A DNA stretch of 64,000 nt from Tetramitus jugosus (Eukaryota; Heterolobosea; Eutetramitea; Acrasida; Vahlkampfiidae), in assembly GCA_937625935.1 (NCBI GenBank), contig OW569345.1:248001-312000 (forward strand). Direction: 5' to 3'. Shown in pieces: positions 26,398-36,148 of this stretch (its first letter is position 1; each line of letters opens with the position of its first letter). A program made the position numbers and the translations under genes. Under the pieces are notes generated by a model. That model was not told the origin of the DNA and made no database searches. It saw only the letters and a list, made by a program, of their open reading frames with translations.

Positions 26398-28107
26398 ATG
26401 ACCCCGAGCATAGCTAAAGATTTCGCGAAACAAACAAAGCAAACAACAAACATGGACAGTGAGTACTATGAGATGCATCGTGATGACAATCTCATCCATG
26501 ATGATGGTTCTCATCCTCCATCAATTCTGACCAACAAACATGAAAAGTCTCATCATCATCACAACATGATGGTTTATGGAGATGGCAACGGTGACTTTGA
26601 GCATCATCACCATGACAGTGACCATCATCATCACAATGACCTGAGTCATCATAGCGATCATCATCACCTACCACTCGTTACCAACATTGAAGAAGAAATG
26701 GACAATTTTCATGAGATGAATGTGCCACCCAGCGCGCACCACGCCAAGAACTATGCCATACAGAATATCATGTCACTTTTGATATTGTCTGTGATTGTAA
26801 TTACGTTGGGTGTGGCCATCATTTCCTCCATTTTCATCTACCCGGTTCTTCGAACCAAATTCAGTGTCATTTCAGATCACAAAATGGAGCAATTGGAGAA
26901 GACTGTTATTGTGTTGCATATTGGTGCATTTAGGCATGATTATCTGACAAAGTATGCTTCGAGTATACCGACCATTCTGAGCATTAGAGACAGAGGATTG
27001 AGTGTCGATGGAATACGGTCTGTTTTTCCCGCCACTTCACTCCCCAATGAATATACTGTAATGACGGGGTATTATCCGGAGAATCATGGCATGTTGGCGG
27101 ATAACATGTTTGACCGAGTGAAGAATGTGAGTTTTAGTGAGACGTGGAATGAGACTGATTGGTGGAGTGGAGCAGAGCCACTGTGGGTATCTATGAAGAA
27201 ATGGGGAAACTATTCTTCGTTTGTATATGATTGGAGCGGGTGCAACGTTCCTGGTATGAGTGCGACCCATGGTCAAGGATCAAGAGATGTGGAGCATGCA
27301 AGTTCCGTACAACCCAAGGTGGATGATTTGATTGAGCACTTTGAGAAGGATCTAGTATCGAAGAGTGACCACACACTGTTGTATGCAGTGGCACTCGAGA
27401 CCTTGACCGAACAAATGTACAATTTTGGTCCGTTTAGTGATGAAATTGCATCGATATTGGAGGTAATAGATCGCTCCATTGCAAATCTATTGAATGACAT
27501 TGCAATGATGAGAATTGATCCGTACAATGATCTAAACATTGTCATCACTTCTACATATGGATCCATGTCCCTGGATCATCAATGTTCTGTGCACATTAGC
27601 GAACTGTTGGGACCTCATGAACGATCCTTGTTTGTCATGCCAAACATGGGTCCTTATGTGGATTTGATTGCTCATAACGGCGTGTCTGCAGGTGAAATCA
27701 ACGCTGTCTACAACTCACTGAAACAAAAAGAAAGTCTAGGTTTCTATTCAGCGTACATGGGCGACCAATTACCTGCCAAGTTTCAGTACAATCATACTTG
27801 GCTCAGGCATCCAAACAGAGCACCCAACATTATTCTTGTGTCCAAGCCTCACTGTTCTGTGGTTACAGCATTCTATGAGTCCAATAATGGTGACAACGCC
27901 TTTGATCCCGACATTGATGACATGAAAGGCTTCCTGGTAGCTATTGGACCTAAATTCGTGAAGCGAGATCACCCCCTGAAGGGCTTTGACTCAGTTCACA
28001 TGTACTCGCTTTTGACTCACGTAATGGAGCTGAATAATACGAATAGCAAAGCTATGGATGCTTCTTTTGAGCATGTGAGGCATCTCTTTGCAGATTCCGA
28101 ACATTGA
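26398..28107 (+). CDS. ENPP/alkaline phosphatase-fold type II membrane protein, probable pseudoenzyme
   Basis: 569 residues from ATG 26398 (a second ATG at 26452 is also possible). A cytosolic His-rich leader (HHHHN, EHHHHDSDHHHH), one transmembrane segment (LLILSVIVITLGVAIISSIF), then an ENPP (nucleotide pyrophosphatase/phosphodiesterase) fold. Conserved blocks align without gaps but ligands are replaced. DGFRxDYL is GAFRHDYL (Asp lost). FPTKTFPN is FPATSLPN (nucleophile Thr to Ser). The Asp...His-x-GP block reads LTEQMYNFGP. SDHGM reads STYGSM, and the late GxHGYD reads SNNGDN. So metal-binding Asp and His residues appear lost while the fold persists, with the late MKGFLVAIGPKF block intact. 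A binding or receptor role is inferred. Confidence 0.78.
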   Translation: MTPSIAKDFAKQTKQTTNMDSEYYEMHRDDNLIHDDGSHPPSILTNKHEKSHHHHNMMVYGDGNGDFEHHHHDSDHHHHNDLSHHSDHHHLPLVTNIEEEMDNFHEMNVPPSAHHAKNYAIQNIMSLLILSVIVITLGVAIISSIFIYPVLRTKFSVISDHKMEQLEKTVIVLHIGAFRHDYLTKYASSIPTILSIRDRGLSVDGIRSVFPATSLPNEYTVMTGYYPENHGMLADNMFDRVKNVSFSETWNETDWWSGAEPLWVSMKKWGNYSSFVYDWSGCNVPGMSATHGQGSRDVEHASSVQPKVDDLIEHFEKDLVSKSDHTLLYAVALETLTEQMYNFGPFSDEIASILEVIDRSIANLLNDIAMMRIDPYNDLNIVITSTYGSMSLDHQCSVHISELLGPHERSLFVMPNMGPYVDLIAHNGVSAGEINAVYNSLKQKESLGFYSAYMGDQLPAKFQYNHTWLRHPNRAPNIILVSKPHCSVVTAFYESNNGDNAFDPDIDDMKGFLVAIGPKFVKRDHPLKGFDSVHMYSLLTHVMELNNTNSKAMDASFEHVRHLFADSEH

Positions 28108-28314
28108 ACTAATGTACAATAGCCTTTAGCGCGAATCCCTTTGGCCACACCATTTTTTTGGGTTTTGACTTCACTTTTTTCGTTACCCCCTTGTGATGTT
28201 CCTTTAATGTCGAGGCGTTTTGAGGAATGGACATTGGTAGTATAAAGCGAAAAATGTTTTATGCCATGAAACTTCCATTGAATTCAATACAACTAAAAAC
28301 GAAGTGAATACAAT

Positions 28315-29064
28315 ATGAAAACCTTTATCTCAGTTATTCTATTGGTCTTGAGCTTTGCCTTGCTCGTGTACTGTCAGGAAAGGAGTACATTAACAACTCC
28401 TGAAGTATCCTCCAATCCACCGGTTCCAATTGTAGCCACTCTAGGTGAGCCTGTTTCTTATGACCCTACGACTGCACCAACTTACAAGTTCCCTGTAGAT
28501 GACAATGGGAGTTTCATGCTTCTGACCTTCAAAGAAGAGTCTGTCACAGATCCATTCGAGTTTTCTGTTGTGAAACTATCTGAGAATCCTCATCCAGAGG
28601 TAATTATTGGTGCTGTGTTGGGATACTACATGTTTAGTATCAAGGGAGAAACGCCAGTTTCATTCAGTGGTGGTTCTATCCAGTTAATGATTCAAAATTT
28701 GGATCTATCCCAAGGAATGGACTACATTACATATAATGCGACTGAAAATATGTGGTACTCTTCAATGATGGTTCGTTCCAATGACATTATGGTGGCAGCA
28801 TTTAAGGGATCAAACGAACTCTACTTTGGATTCGTCGTACCAGAAGTCAAGATGATCTCTCCGCAACCATCGAGCCCAACAACTAGTCCGACTCAAGATG
28901 TCCCCAATCCTAGACAGAGTGGCGTCGATCAACCTAAAGAAAGCACTCACCCTCATGTCTCACCACCTGTGAAACAGGAAGTGTCAGCATCTTCCAGACA
29001 CATTGTTCAACTCTCCATGTTGCTAACTATTGGATTCCTTGCCCATAGTCTCTTCGGTTTGTAA
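28315..29064 (+). CDS. Secreted, probably GPI-anchored surface protein, unknown
   Basis: 249 residues, ATG 28315. A classical signal peptide (FISVILLVLSFALLVYC), a ~150-residue ectodomain with beta-rich hydrophobic/polar alternation, a Pro/Ser/Thr stalk (SPQPSSPTTSPTQDVP), and a hydrophobic C-terminus with no cytosolic tail (LSMLLTIGFLAHSLFGL), as in GPI-anchored proteins. No domain recognised. Confidence 0.65.
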   Translation: MKTFISVILLVLSFALLVYCQERSTLTTPEVSSNPPVPIVATLGEPVSYDPTTAPTYKFPVDDNGSFMLLTFKEESVTDPFEFSVVKLSENPHPEVIIGAVLGYYMFSIKGETPVSFSGGSIQLMIQNLDLSQGMDYITYNATENMWYSSMMVRSNDIMVAAFKGSNELYFGFVVPEVKMISPQPSSPTTSPTQDVPNPRQSGVDQPKESTHPHVSPPVKQEVSASSRHIVQLSMLLTIGFLAHSLFGL

Positions 29065-29105
29065 ATAAATAGATGACACGAATACATTACCTTAACAAAA
29101 CTCTC

Positions 29106-29130
29106 GCGCCAAAATCTCTAGCCGCCAAAT
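29106..29130. promoter_or_regulatory. E2F-like motifs upstream of the cyclin gene
   Basis: GCGCCAAAA at 29106-29114 and a related GCCGCCAAAT at 29121-29130, about 85-105 bp before the cyclin-fold start codon. The first matches the E2F/DP consensus on the minus strand. Placement before a cyclin gene makes cell-cycle control plausible but unproven. Confidence 0.5.
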
Positions 29131-29211
29131 TGTCGTGCATACAAAATTCTAGAAAAAGAAAGAAGTGCTCGAGCACATAACCCAGAAATCGAAAGAATTA
29201 CTGAACATCTA

Positions 29212-30186
29212 ATGGAGTACTTGTCATTCCAAAACTTGTCCTTTTCAGAGCTTGAGGCAGATATTGTTGAGAAATGGTCATTCCAATACCAAGATTACTA
29301 TTCCTTTGACAGCTTCATCCAATACTTGAAGGACATGAACAAATGGGTAGAATTCTTGTTTGAACAATCAAAAAAGTTTGAGGTCTCACCTAGAGCTAAG
29401 TTTGCCAGTGTTTACTACTTGTTCAGATACGTCAAGGAGTTGGAGAGAGACTTGAGTAAACAAAAGTTTGTAGTGGTTTTACTTCGAAGCTTATGTGATG
29501 TAACTTTTTGCTCACCTTAGGTCCTCACATTAGGTCAATGAGTGAAAAGATGATGGACCTTCACTTGATATGTTGTGCTTGCTTGATGCTAAGCTGCAAG
29601 AGATTTTGTGGCTTTACTCTCAGTGTTGACAGCTTGGTAGAAAATATGGGAAATCGATTCTCCCCGAAGGACTTCTATGCTTGTGGTAAGAAAACAATAG
29701 TTGGTTTGCAATTCCACACTCTGTGTAGCTAACACTGATTTGATAACAGAAATTGAGGTTTTCCAAACTCTGAGATACAACCTGAATGTGGTCGTATTCA
29801 CTGATTTCGTAGAGTTGTATCTTGCCTGTTTTTGGACCATTGTACCCAGGGTGTTGGAGGTGAATGTCCAGGAATTGCTCAACAAGTGTATTGCGTTGAC
29901 TGACTTGATTCACAATGATCCTCAGTTGTTAGTGACATCAGGAAGCATCAAACTACTGGCATGCGTTGTAATTGCTTCTTCCAGTCGCCTGATTACAGGT
30001 AAACCAGAGAGATCCGAGAGTCTGCTCTTGTGGTGTGCGTATAATGTTGATTGTTTCATTACAAGAACCAATACTAATACTAGTTGCATGGCAGTGTCAA
30101 ACATTTCCAAAGAAAAAGACAAAATCATCAAAGAAGGTGTCAACAAACTCTTGAATAATCTCTTGGATGATGCAACAAGCAAGTAA
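29212..30186 (+). CDS. Cyclin-fold protein, three exons
   Basis: Exons 29212-29465, 29534-29685 and 29729-30186 give 287 residues. The first cyclin box spans exons 1-2: SPRAKFASVYYLFRYV, then LHLICCACLMLSCKRF. The TEIEVFQTLRYNLNVV segment is the usual end of that box, and a weaker second box follows (LLVTSGSIKLLACVVIASSS). Layout is closest to transcription-type cyclins (C/H/L), but the subtype is unclear. The first intron must use the second of two AGs (29532-29533), since the first leads to an immediate stop. The second intron is only 43 nt if it ends at 29728; an AG at 29749 would also keep frame and drop seven residues. E2F-like sites lie upstream. Confidence 0.78.
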
Positions 30187-30242
30187 GGGAAACATAACAT
30201 TACAGGAGATTTTAATTGTGTATTATTAAAGAATTGAGTACA

Positions 30243-31911
30243 TTAGTTAACCTTGTTGATGATTGCGCTGTGAACATCACCCAACTTGGTTGCCCATTGA
30301 TGGATGGCTCTGTAACGAGAGGCAGTAGTACCCTTTGACTTCAATTGAATCATTTCGTTGATCTGATCAATGTAAGCATCTAGCTTTTGATCCAAAATGA
30401 GATCCACACAAAGCTTTTCAACCAACTGTACATCAATGTTCAACTCCTTGGCAACAAATGTCATTCTGATTCTCGTGTATGGAGTGATCAGAATGAGAAG
30501 AACCTTTGTTCTAATGTTCGTCAACAAATCGTCGATATAGTACTTGATGAAAGCATCCTCCAGAATACTTTGCTTATTCTGTCTCAAAATCTTCTCGAAT
30601 CTGTTGATGTCAGACTGTTGGTAGGAAGCAACAAGATCAGTCATCGCTGTAATCTCACTGTGATTCTTGTAAGGCTTGACTTCATTGGCATCGAAAGGAT
30701 TGATGTTGGATCCCATCAGCATATTGGCCAAAACGAGGTACTTCAAGCACTGGATACGTCTAGGGTTACCTGCCTCATCATAACTCTTGAATGCCTCAAA
30801 CAAATCTTCATGAGCCATGGCCCACTTCTTATCTCTCATGTACATCTTACCACCGCACTCTCTGATGACACCGGTGACTCTTGGATTCAACACGACTGCA
30901 CCTGAAGACAATGAAATACACTTCTTGTACAGTACTTCCAACTTCTTTAGTTCCTCGCGCTCAGAATACATTTGAATCTCCAACACGTAGACATCCAACA
31001 ATTGACTTGACTTTTTGGAGTCTTCCTTGCCTTGTTCGTTCAAACACCACACCTTCAACTCATCGATACACTGTTGCAATCTTTGATAGTCCTTCATGTC
31101 GAAGAACACCTTTCCTTGCTTGAGCTTAGTGTTGAACCACAATTTCTGTTCATTTGGATTTCGTTCGTATATTCGTGTCGTTAGTCAAAAACTACACACT
31201 CTCACATCAAATAACAAAAAACAACTTTGGGACAACAACAACAATAGAGTAGTAAAAAAAAACAATAGTAACACTCACCTCATTGTTGGCCTCCTTGAGC
31301 GCATCCAACGTAATTTGATAAATATTGCTCAACAGTTTCTGATCAGTCGATGTCGTAGACACGAGTGACAAGATATTGTTGATTGATTTTTCACTGTCAT
31401 TTCGACTCACAACACTCATGTAACCCAACAATTGCTTATACTTTTCAATCATCTCCTCATACTTTCCATGCTTGAAATAAGCTTTTATAATTTGTTTGAG
31501 TGTTTTGAAGCCCCATTGACCCTTCTCCTCTTCCATATCAAGCACAAGATTGAACAATTCAATCGCTTCGTCCAAATCAGTGTTGATTGAACCCTTGGCA
31601 GAGTAGTAAGTGTTTTCCATGGTGGTCTGAATGTCTTCGTCCTCTTCTTCCTCATCTTCATCACCGTCGACAATCATGTCGTCACTGCCTACATTGTCAT
31701 CATCATCACCACCACTGATATCGTCACCTACGTCGATATCGTCTGATCCGACATCAATTTCTTCTTCGTCTTCGTCCTAGGGGAGAAAAAAAAATTGTAA
31801 GCTTTTTTTGTTGTTGTGTGCTTGTGTTTTGGACAAGAGAAAAAATGTGCTTCTTTTTTTTAACCGCAACAAGTAACTTACAATAATAATATTATCTTCG
31901 TCGTCTGACAT
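30243..31911 (-). CDS. CSN2: COP9 signalosome subunit 2, three exons
   Basis: Subunit of the CSN complex that removes NEDD8 from cullin-RING ligases. Exons 31911-31882, 31776-31279 and 31145-30243, with GT-AG introns of 105 and 133 nt, give 476 residues. Family blocks are strong: the acidic N-terminus (MSDDED), YYSAKGS, LWFNTKLKQGKVFF, RVTGVIRECGGKMYMRD, RIQCLKYLVLANMLMGS, INPFDANEVKPYKN, and a PCI domain (NIRTKVLLILITPYTRI, VAKELNIDVQLVEKL). Length is close to animal CSN2 (about 440-470). It converges on the cyclin gene. Confidence 0.93.
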
Positions 31912-32131
31912 GTTGTTGTTGCGTTAGAGGGTGGAAAAAAAATGATTTGCTGGTTGTTGCTTTTTTGCTTTTTTTTTGGGTTGTTGTGGTTTTTTGGACC
32001 ATGAAAGTTCCTCTCAAGCGATCACTTTGTACGAGTTCATCGGAACAAGTTCCTCATCAAAAATTACAAAACAAATTGTGTCGGTGAAATAAATAATGTA
32101 TTGGGATGTGAGTTGGTGGTGGGTGGTGTTG

Positions 32132-33494
32132 TTACATGAGATGCAGCTGACGAGCTAAATTACTCCATTGAGAACGGTCCTCAGTTGGTTCTTGTTGTTG
32201 TGTTTGCTCTGTTGCAGCCAAAGATTCGAGTTGTACTTCTTGTTGCAGATTCATAAGGGCAATTTCTTTCAAGTCAGGATCGTCATCATCGCCTCCTTCT
32301 TGCTGTAGATTATGATCTGCGTCCTTGGTTTCCAGGAGAACAGGATTTGGTTCTGTTGTTTCTGACCGTGGAGACTTAGCGTCAGTGTCTTGCAATGGAT
32401 AGGGAACGACCTGAGGCACACGGACAATAGGCGATGGAGGCATAAGTGCTTCCATGTGGAATACAGAATGAGCAAACTCTGCAATATCCGTGATCACTAG
32501 TGGATACGCATTTCCATATCCTGTGTGCAGACCAATGATTGACAAATGGTTGGTTTTTGAGTTCAAATACCTCTTTCTGATAAATCGTCTCGGATCATTC
32601 AGCACTTCCACAAAATCAACCGTCTGCAAGTCCAATCCCCAATCATTCTCTGCATTGAGACACAAGAACGGTGGCAACGGATCACTGTCTACTATTTTCT
32701 GTCTCAATTTTCGCAACATCTCAAGCGGCGATGCAGCATCATAATTGTTCAATTGAGGATGCCGAATGAACGCCGGTTCGACAATGTATCGATTCACAAG
32801 ATATCCCATGGTACTCAACCGATTCAAATCATAAACGGCACTAATCGGTACACATCCCTTGATAAAATCACTTGGAAACGAATAATCAAACTCATTCATA
32901 TCTTCAAACAACTCTCTGCACGCGATAAACAAGGTACACATGGTTACCAAGTGACCACCTGCACTGTGACCACACACCATGACCCGATTCGGATCACCAG
33001 TGTACTGTGCAATATTTTCATGAACAAAGCGAAAGGCGTGCAACACGTCCAACATGTGCCCCGGATGCTTCACTTCAGGCGACAATCGATACGAAATATT
33101 CACCACTACAAACTCCATGTTGCAACACAGTTGAGCACAAAACTAAGTTTACATATATTCAATGACATATGTGAGCTAACAACATTTCCATTAATTACAA
33201 AATCAAAACACAACAAAAAAAACACAATGAACGAACCTTATTGTACGTGTCGAACCAACGATGATTTCGGTCTCCTCTCCTCCAACTGCCACCATGAGCA
33301 AATATCAACACTGGAAATAATTTTGGCTGCTTATCCTCCTCTGTCCTCTTTGGCACAAAGATATTGAGGCAGTGCTTGAGATGACCAGAGTCCTTGTATG
33401 GTATGTCCTTGTGGATATAGATGGTTGAGTTGGCGTCCGCTTCTGTGACATTGTCTTTCCAGAATGTGTTCTTGATTGCTTTGGCCAAATACAT
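32132..33494 (-). CDS. Alpha/beta hydrolase (carboxylesterase-like), two exons
   Basis: Exons 33494-33237 and 33142-32132 over a 94-nt intron give 422 residues. Hallmarks: oxyanion HGGSWRRGD, then VVVNISYRLSPEVKHPGHM, nucleophile elbow GHSAGGH (Ser), FLCLNAENDWG near the acid position, and HLSIIGLHTG for the His. The set resembles the BD-FAE/kynurenine formamidase/isoprenylcysteine methylesterase cluster of small-ester hydrolases. The substrate is undetermined. A second possible acceptor 30 bp further in also stays in frame, but the chosen one keeps the usual strand before VVVNISYRL. The tail (~100 residues) is Gln/Glu/Asp/Pro-rich. A short upstream 5' exon within 33495-33714 cannot be excluded. 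Confidence 0.85.
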
Positions 33495-33714
33495 GATTGC
33501 TCAATAACAACAACACAATAATATAATACTTCTTTTGGTGTGTGCTATCACAGTGCGCACAAACAATACCTGACCTTGTTTCTGTGTTCGTTGTTTTGTT
33601 GTCCCTTCTCGCTTCAAATCGGAAACATGGAGATTTTTCATTCCCCGAGAAAAACGCTTTGCTACGGAATAAAAATAGCGTGATTCCTGGAAGAATCGAG
33701 AGCTCATGATGCGT

Positions 33715-35874
33715 TTATGTGTCCTTGGACTTTTTTACATAGTTTGGATCTCTGAGGTCAATGGTCGTGGACAAATACATGATACTCACAAGAATCAACA
33801 GACCAATAACGAGAACTGAGATAATGGAGACACCAGTGCGGCTGCGAGCTCTAAAAGCATACATGCCCTTGCGTGTCGTAATGATAAGGTCGTTCATTCC
33901 ATCTCCATTCACATCATAGTTCACCAATACTGGCTCTATGGTCGGTTCTGGCAATGGAATCACTTGTTGAATCGCTCCATGGAGATCGAGTACTGTGATG
34001 AACGATTCGCCAACAGTCAGGATATACTTGTGCTGTTGATTCTTACGAAGCGCATAAGGCTTTGTTTCAGCAAAGTACCACTCATCACTCTTCTCGTGCC
34101 TCTTGTTGAACTTGGATGGAGTCATTGATTGCCACTTGATCTTATAGTTCTCGTTCGTGTCCGGAGTCACAACCGTAACGAGTCCTGATTCGACAAAGAA
34201 CACCGCTTCGCGTTTCACCTTACTACCAGAGTAGAATTCGACCACGGAGGGAGCAACACTTTCATATTGCTCGTCCTCACTCATCAATTCATTGGAGGGT
34301 TCTGATTCTAATAAGCCAAGATAAAACTGTTGAATTCCACCGTTTCTTAACTTGCAAATATTGGCCTGGAACACTGGCTCTACAAGAGAAGGTACCCCAG
34401 TTTGAATAGTTCCTAGGCATCCATTCTCTTCAATCTCCTCCAATACTCCATCACCGTTCAAATCAGCAAATGCTGCATCTTCATGCAGAGAAGCCAATTG
34501 GCACAGAGTTCGTCCCGTGTACAAATGAATCACTTCTATTCCCTTGGACAAATGTGCGACAAGAACATTTGGCGCGCTGATTGATGACTTTTTGACTGAT
34601 GTGCTAGTAGCTGCAATTTTCATTGCTTCCTTAATCTTCTTACCGAATGTGCCATAATACTTTTCAGTGTTTCTGATAATGGGCTCGAACAACCTCTTTG
34701 ATGACGTTGCATTAAAGTGCTCAATCGAAAATGATGTATCGTGATCATGCCTAAAAATGTGTGGCATCTGTCTGATCATATCACTCCGATAAGCACTCCA
34801 AGAAACTTCTCCAGAGTGCTCCAAATGGTGCATAGCATCCAATTTATGATTGTGTTGCGAGTGTAGCGTTTCATCTTCGTGGTGATAGTGGAAATCTTGA
34901 GACTCGTGCTTCCATCTCATTTGTCCATCATTGGCACTGAATGCATAATAAGAATAATGCTCTGCCAACTCTCTCACATCTTGTTCCTCACTGACTCTTG
35001 CATCATAACTAGCCATAAATCTCTCATCATAGAAACGATGTCTCAAACCAATGACAACCATTCCCTTGTCATTCTTTTGAACGCGATAAGGTGTCACTGA
35101 AATTACCACTTCACTCGGATATCCCAACGATTGTCGCTCAGTGTTCAAATCCACGTTCCACAAGTGCTTCAATTCATGATCCAAACACAGTACTCGCCAA
35201 TTCGAGAGCACTAGAATCACAATTTGTTTTCGGTCCAACTTGTCTCTTGGATGATCAATGAAACCGACCCCCAGTCCCACAATATGAGGAACAAATTTTT
35301 TGTTCTTTTCAATGACATCTTCACTCTCCTTATTCTTGCTATTCTTGTCGTCCTTCTTGCTCTTCTTGTTCTTGTCATTTGTGGTCTCAGTTGAAGACGA
35401 TATCCACTTGCTCAAATCAAACAATCGATCACCACCAACTACGGGACTCTGAGATGATTGATCACCATTCCATGAGAGCACAGTAAAGAATTTTGGATGG
35501 ATCACAGAAGAGGATTGAGCCAAAATCTTTAACCGAATCAACTTTAATTGACTTGACTGTTGATTTTCCACTCTGTCCGAAACTGTCAACATTTCCTGAT
35601 ATCCATCTTGATCCAAATCAGTAATGATTGGTTTTGGTGGTGGAGACAGAGAATTCATCTGTTGTTGTTGTTGTTGTTGAGATGGAGGTGATAAATTTCG
35701 ATTCATTCTTCGCATTTCATTCGTGCGATGGTGATTGTTGTTGTTGATTCGATGTGAAGATGCAACTTGTTCGAAAAAGAATGATTTTTCAAAAGAAATG
35801 GAACCCTCTTGAACCAGGGTGTACAACAGGAAGAGACAAATGATGGCAAATAAAACAAAGTCTCTTCTTCTCAT
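33715..35874 (-). CDS. NERD1-like FG-GAP repeat membrane protein
   Basis: 719 residues, ATG 35874. Starts with a signal-anchor (RRRDFVLFAIICLFLLYTLVQ) and ends with a transmembrane helix (ISVLVIGLLILVSIMYLSTT) plus short tail. FG-GAP/integrin-type calcium loops: ITDLDQDGYQEML, FADLNGDGVLEEIEENG, YDVNGDGMNDLIITTRKGMY. Other shared blocks: VLSNWRVLCLDHELKHLWNV, YAFSANDGQMRWKHES, VLVAHLSKGIEVIHLYTGRT. This order matches plant NERD1 (Golgi/endosome-associated, linked to exocyst function and cell growth) and its protist relatives. PolyQ and Lys/Asp-rich inserts are lineage additions. Role is inferred from the family. Confidence 0.82.
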   Translation of the reverse strand: MRRRDFVLFAIICLFLLYTLVQEGSISFEKSFFFEQVASSHRINNNNHHRTNEMRRMNRNLSPPSQQQQQQQMNSLSPPPKPIITDLDQDGYQEMLTVSDRVENQQSSQLKLIRLKILAQSSSVIHPKFFTVLSWNGDQSSQSPVVGGDRLFDLSKWISSSTETTNDKNKKSKKDDKNSKNKESEDVIEKNKKFVPHIVGLGVGFIDHPRDKLDRKQIVILVLSNWRVLCLDHELKHLWNVDLNTERQSLGYPSEVVISVTPYRVQKNDKGMVVIGLRHRFYDERFMASYDARVSEEQDVRELAEHYSYYAFSANDGQMRWKHESQDFHYHHEDETLHSQHNHKLDAMHHLEHSGEVSWSAYRSDMIRQMPHIFRHDHDTSFSIEHFNATSSKRLFEPIIRNTEKYYGTFGKKIKEAMKIAATSTSVKKSSISAPNVLVAHLSKGIEVIHLYTGRTLCQLASLHEDAAFADLNGDGVLEEIEENGCLGTIQTGVPSLVEPVFQANICKLRNGGIQQFYLGLLESEPSNELMSEDEQYESVAPSVVEFYSGSKVKREAVFFVESGLVTVVTPDTNENYKIKWQSMTPSKFNKRHEKSDEWYFAETKPYALRKNQQHKYILTVGESFITVLDLHGAIQQVIPLPEPTIEPVLVNYDVNGDGMNDLIITTRKGMYAFRARSRTGVSIISVLVIGLLILVSIMYLSTTIDLRDPNYVKKSKDT

Positions 35875-36122
35875 TGTGTTGGATTGGTGTTGTTGTTGAT
35901 TGTTTTGTTTGATGGGAGCTTTTTGATCGATTCAATCTGTTTTTTTTTCTCGATGTTGGCGCGGCAGAGAAAAGCTTTTCGGAGAGAGGCGATTGGGGCT
36001 TTTTCGAAAGCATCGCACTGATCCAACAGTGCGTGTGTTGGTTTATATGAATAAATTAATGAATGGGATATGGTCATCTAGAGGTGTGGTTGTTTCAAGG
36101 GTGGTACAGGATGGAGTTGGTG

Positions 36123-36140
36123 TATATATATATATATATA
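36123..36140. repeat. (TA)9 microsatellite
   Basis: Nine TA dinucleotides just downstream of the stop codon of the LMBR1-family gene, in its 3' untranslated region. Likely length-polymorphic. Confidence 0.9.
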
Positions 36141-36148
36141 CCAGGGGT

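Noticed and set aside
31207-31278. Extension of the CSN2 middle exon into VSVTIVFFYYSIVV
   Set aside because: It is intron sequence; GTGAGT donor at 31278 and the family block LWFNTKLKQGK on the next exon show the splice.
33501-33707. Possible mitochondrial-presequence exon before the esterase
   Set aside because: Looks presequence-like but no phase-compatible donor/acceptor pair could be justified.
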